A DNA stretch of 64,000 nt from Pseudomonas yangonensis (GTDB lineage: Bacteria; Pseudomonadota; Gammaproteobacteria; Pseudomonadales; Pseudomonadaceae): contig NZ_BLJU01000023.1 in assembly GCF_009932725.1 (NCBI RefSeq), positions 1 through 64,000 of the forward strand, given 5' to 3'. The stretch's first letter is position 1. Every line of letters begins with the position of its first letter. This document shows positions 63,625 through 64,000 of the stretch, piece by piece. The notes below the pieces were generated by a model. The model was not told the DNA's origin. It made no database searches and was given only the letters and a program-made list of their open reading frames with translations. The position numbers were made by a program, and so were the translations under genes.

Positions 63625-64000
63625 TCAGCGGTTGAGGCGCTGGTCGATCAGGTTCTCGACCACGCTGGGGTCGGCTAGTGTGGAGGTGTCGCCCATGTTC
63701 TCCAGCTCGTTGCAGGCAATCTTGCGCAGGATGCGCCGCATGATCTTGCCCGAGCGGGTCTTGGGCAGGCCCGGCGCCCACTGAATCAGCTCCGGCTTGG
63801 CGAAACTGCCGATTTCCTTGCCGACCAGGGTCAGCAGGTCCTTCTTCAGCTCTTCGGAAGGCTCCTGGCCGTTCATCAGGGTGACGTAGGCGTAGATGCC
63901 CTGACCCTTCACATCGTGCGGGTAGCCAACCACCGCCGCCTCGGCCACCGCGTCGTGCAGCACCAGCGCGCTTTCCACCTCGGCGGTGCCGATGCGGTGA
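63625..64000 (-). CDS. acs: Acetyl-CoA synthetase, C-terminal part (5' end beyond window)
   Basis: The last 125 codons of an AMP-forming acetyl-CoA synthetase. It starts at the edge with HRIGTAEVESALVLHDAVAEAAVVGYPHD (read in parts) and ends with PKTRSGKIMRRILRKIA, which holds the catalytic, acetylation-regulated lysine of SGK. It makes acetyl-CoA from acetate. With ackA-pta at 10.6-13.9 kb the window has both acetate-activating routes. The order next to DUF748 matches the P. aeruginosa acsB region. Confidence 0.93.
   Translation of the reverse strand, partial: HRIGTAEVESALVLHDAVAEAAVVGYPHDVKGQGIYAYVTLMNGQEPSEELKKDLLTLVGKEIGSFAKPELIQWAPGLPKTRSGKIMRRILRKIACNELENMGDTSTLADPSVVENLIDQRLNR

Overview
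The window is a stretch of Pseudomonas chromosome. High GC, GNC-biased codons and above all gene order show this. From the lactate operon to acs the order is the one I know from P. aeruginosa (lldR-lldP-lldD-dld, smpB, ratA-rnfH, bamE, fur, recN, grpE-dnaK-dnaJ, dapB, carAB, greA, yhbY, rlmE, ftsH, folP, glmM, tpiA, secG, tRNAs, rimP-nusA-infB-rbfA-truB-rpsO-pnp, BON/CsbD genes, DUF748, acs). Two differences from that order: carA and carB are adjacent with no gene between them, and an NSS-type sodium-dependent transporter sits between smpB and ratA. REP-type palindromes typical of the genus lie in several gaps. I cannot name the species.

Layout. 1-1004: a tyrosine recombinase running off the left edge, probably the end of an integrated element. 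1055-9382: an MBL-fold hydrolase, two tandem OmpA-type lipoproteins, a CHASE/PAS hybrid histidine kinase with three receiver domains, and a REC-PAS-GGDEF-EAL protein. 9398-16202: an acyltransferase, the DUF3565-ackA-pta acetate operon (minus strand), an FKBP isomerase, glutathione peroxidase and a nitroreductase. 16332-18896: clpB. 19097-24792: D- and L-lactate oxidation with its GntR regulator and two operator-like palindromes. 24847-31210: smpB, transporter, ratA-rnfH, bamE/fur, recN and grpE. 31310-40858: dnaK, dnaJ, dapB, carAB, greA and a small membrane protein. 40944-47625: yhbY, rlmE, ftsH, folP, glmM, tpiA and secG. 47633-56833: tRNA-Leu, initiator tRNA and the nusA/infB translation-transcription operon through pnp. 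57198-64000: BON and CsbD stress proteins, a periodic repeat, two DUF2845 proteins, a large AsmA-like DUF748 protein, a methyltransferase, an MpaB-family protein and the 3' end of acs.

Functionally the window links acetate metabolism (ackA-pta, acs), lactate respiration, heat-shock proteostasis (clpB, grpE, dnaK, dnaJ, ftsH), and RNA/translation machinery. Regulatory sites visible by eye include sigma-32 promoters before clpB, grpE and dnaK, a LexA box at recN, LldR operators, a sigma-54 promoter before the BON gene, a sigma-70 promoter before the initiator tRNA, and several terminators or RNA hairpins.

I found no CRISPR array, no insertion sequence, and no convincing undescribed defence or biosynthetic system. 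The least explained items are the periodic GGAT repeat after the csbD-like gene, the putative island edge at 1-1054, the carA leader, and hairpins at rimP, nusA and pnp. All calls are by reading; no database search was run.
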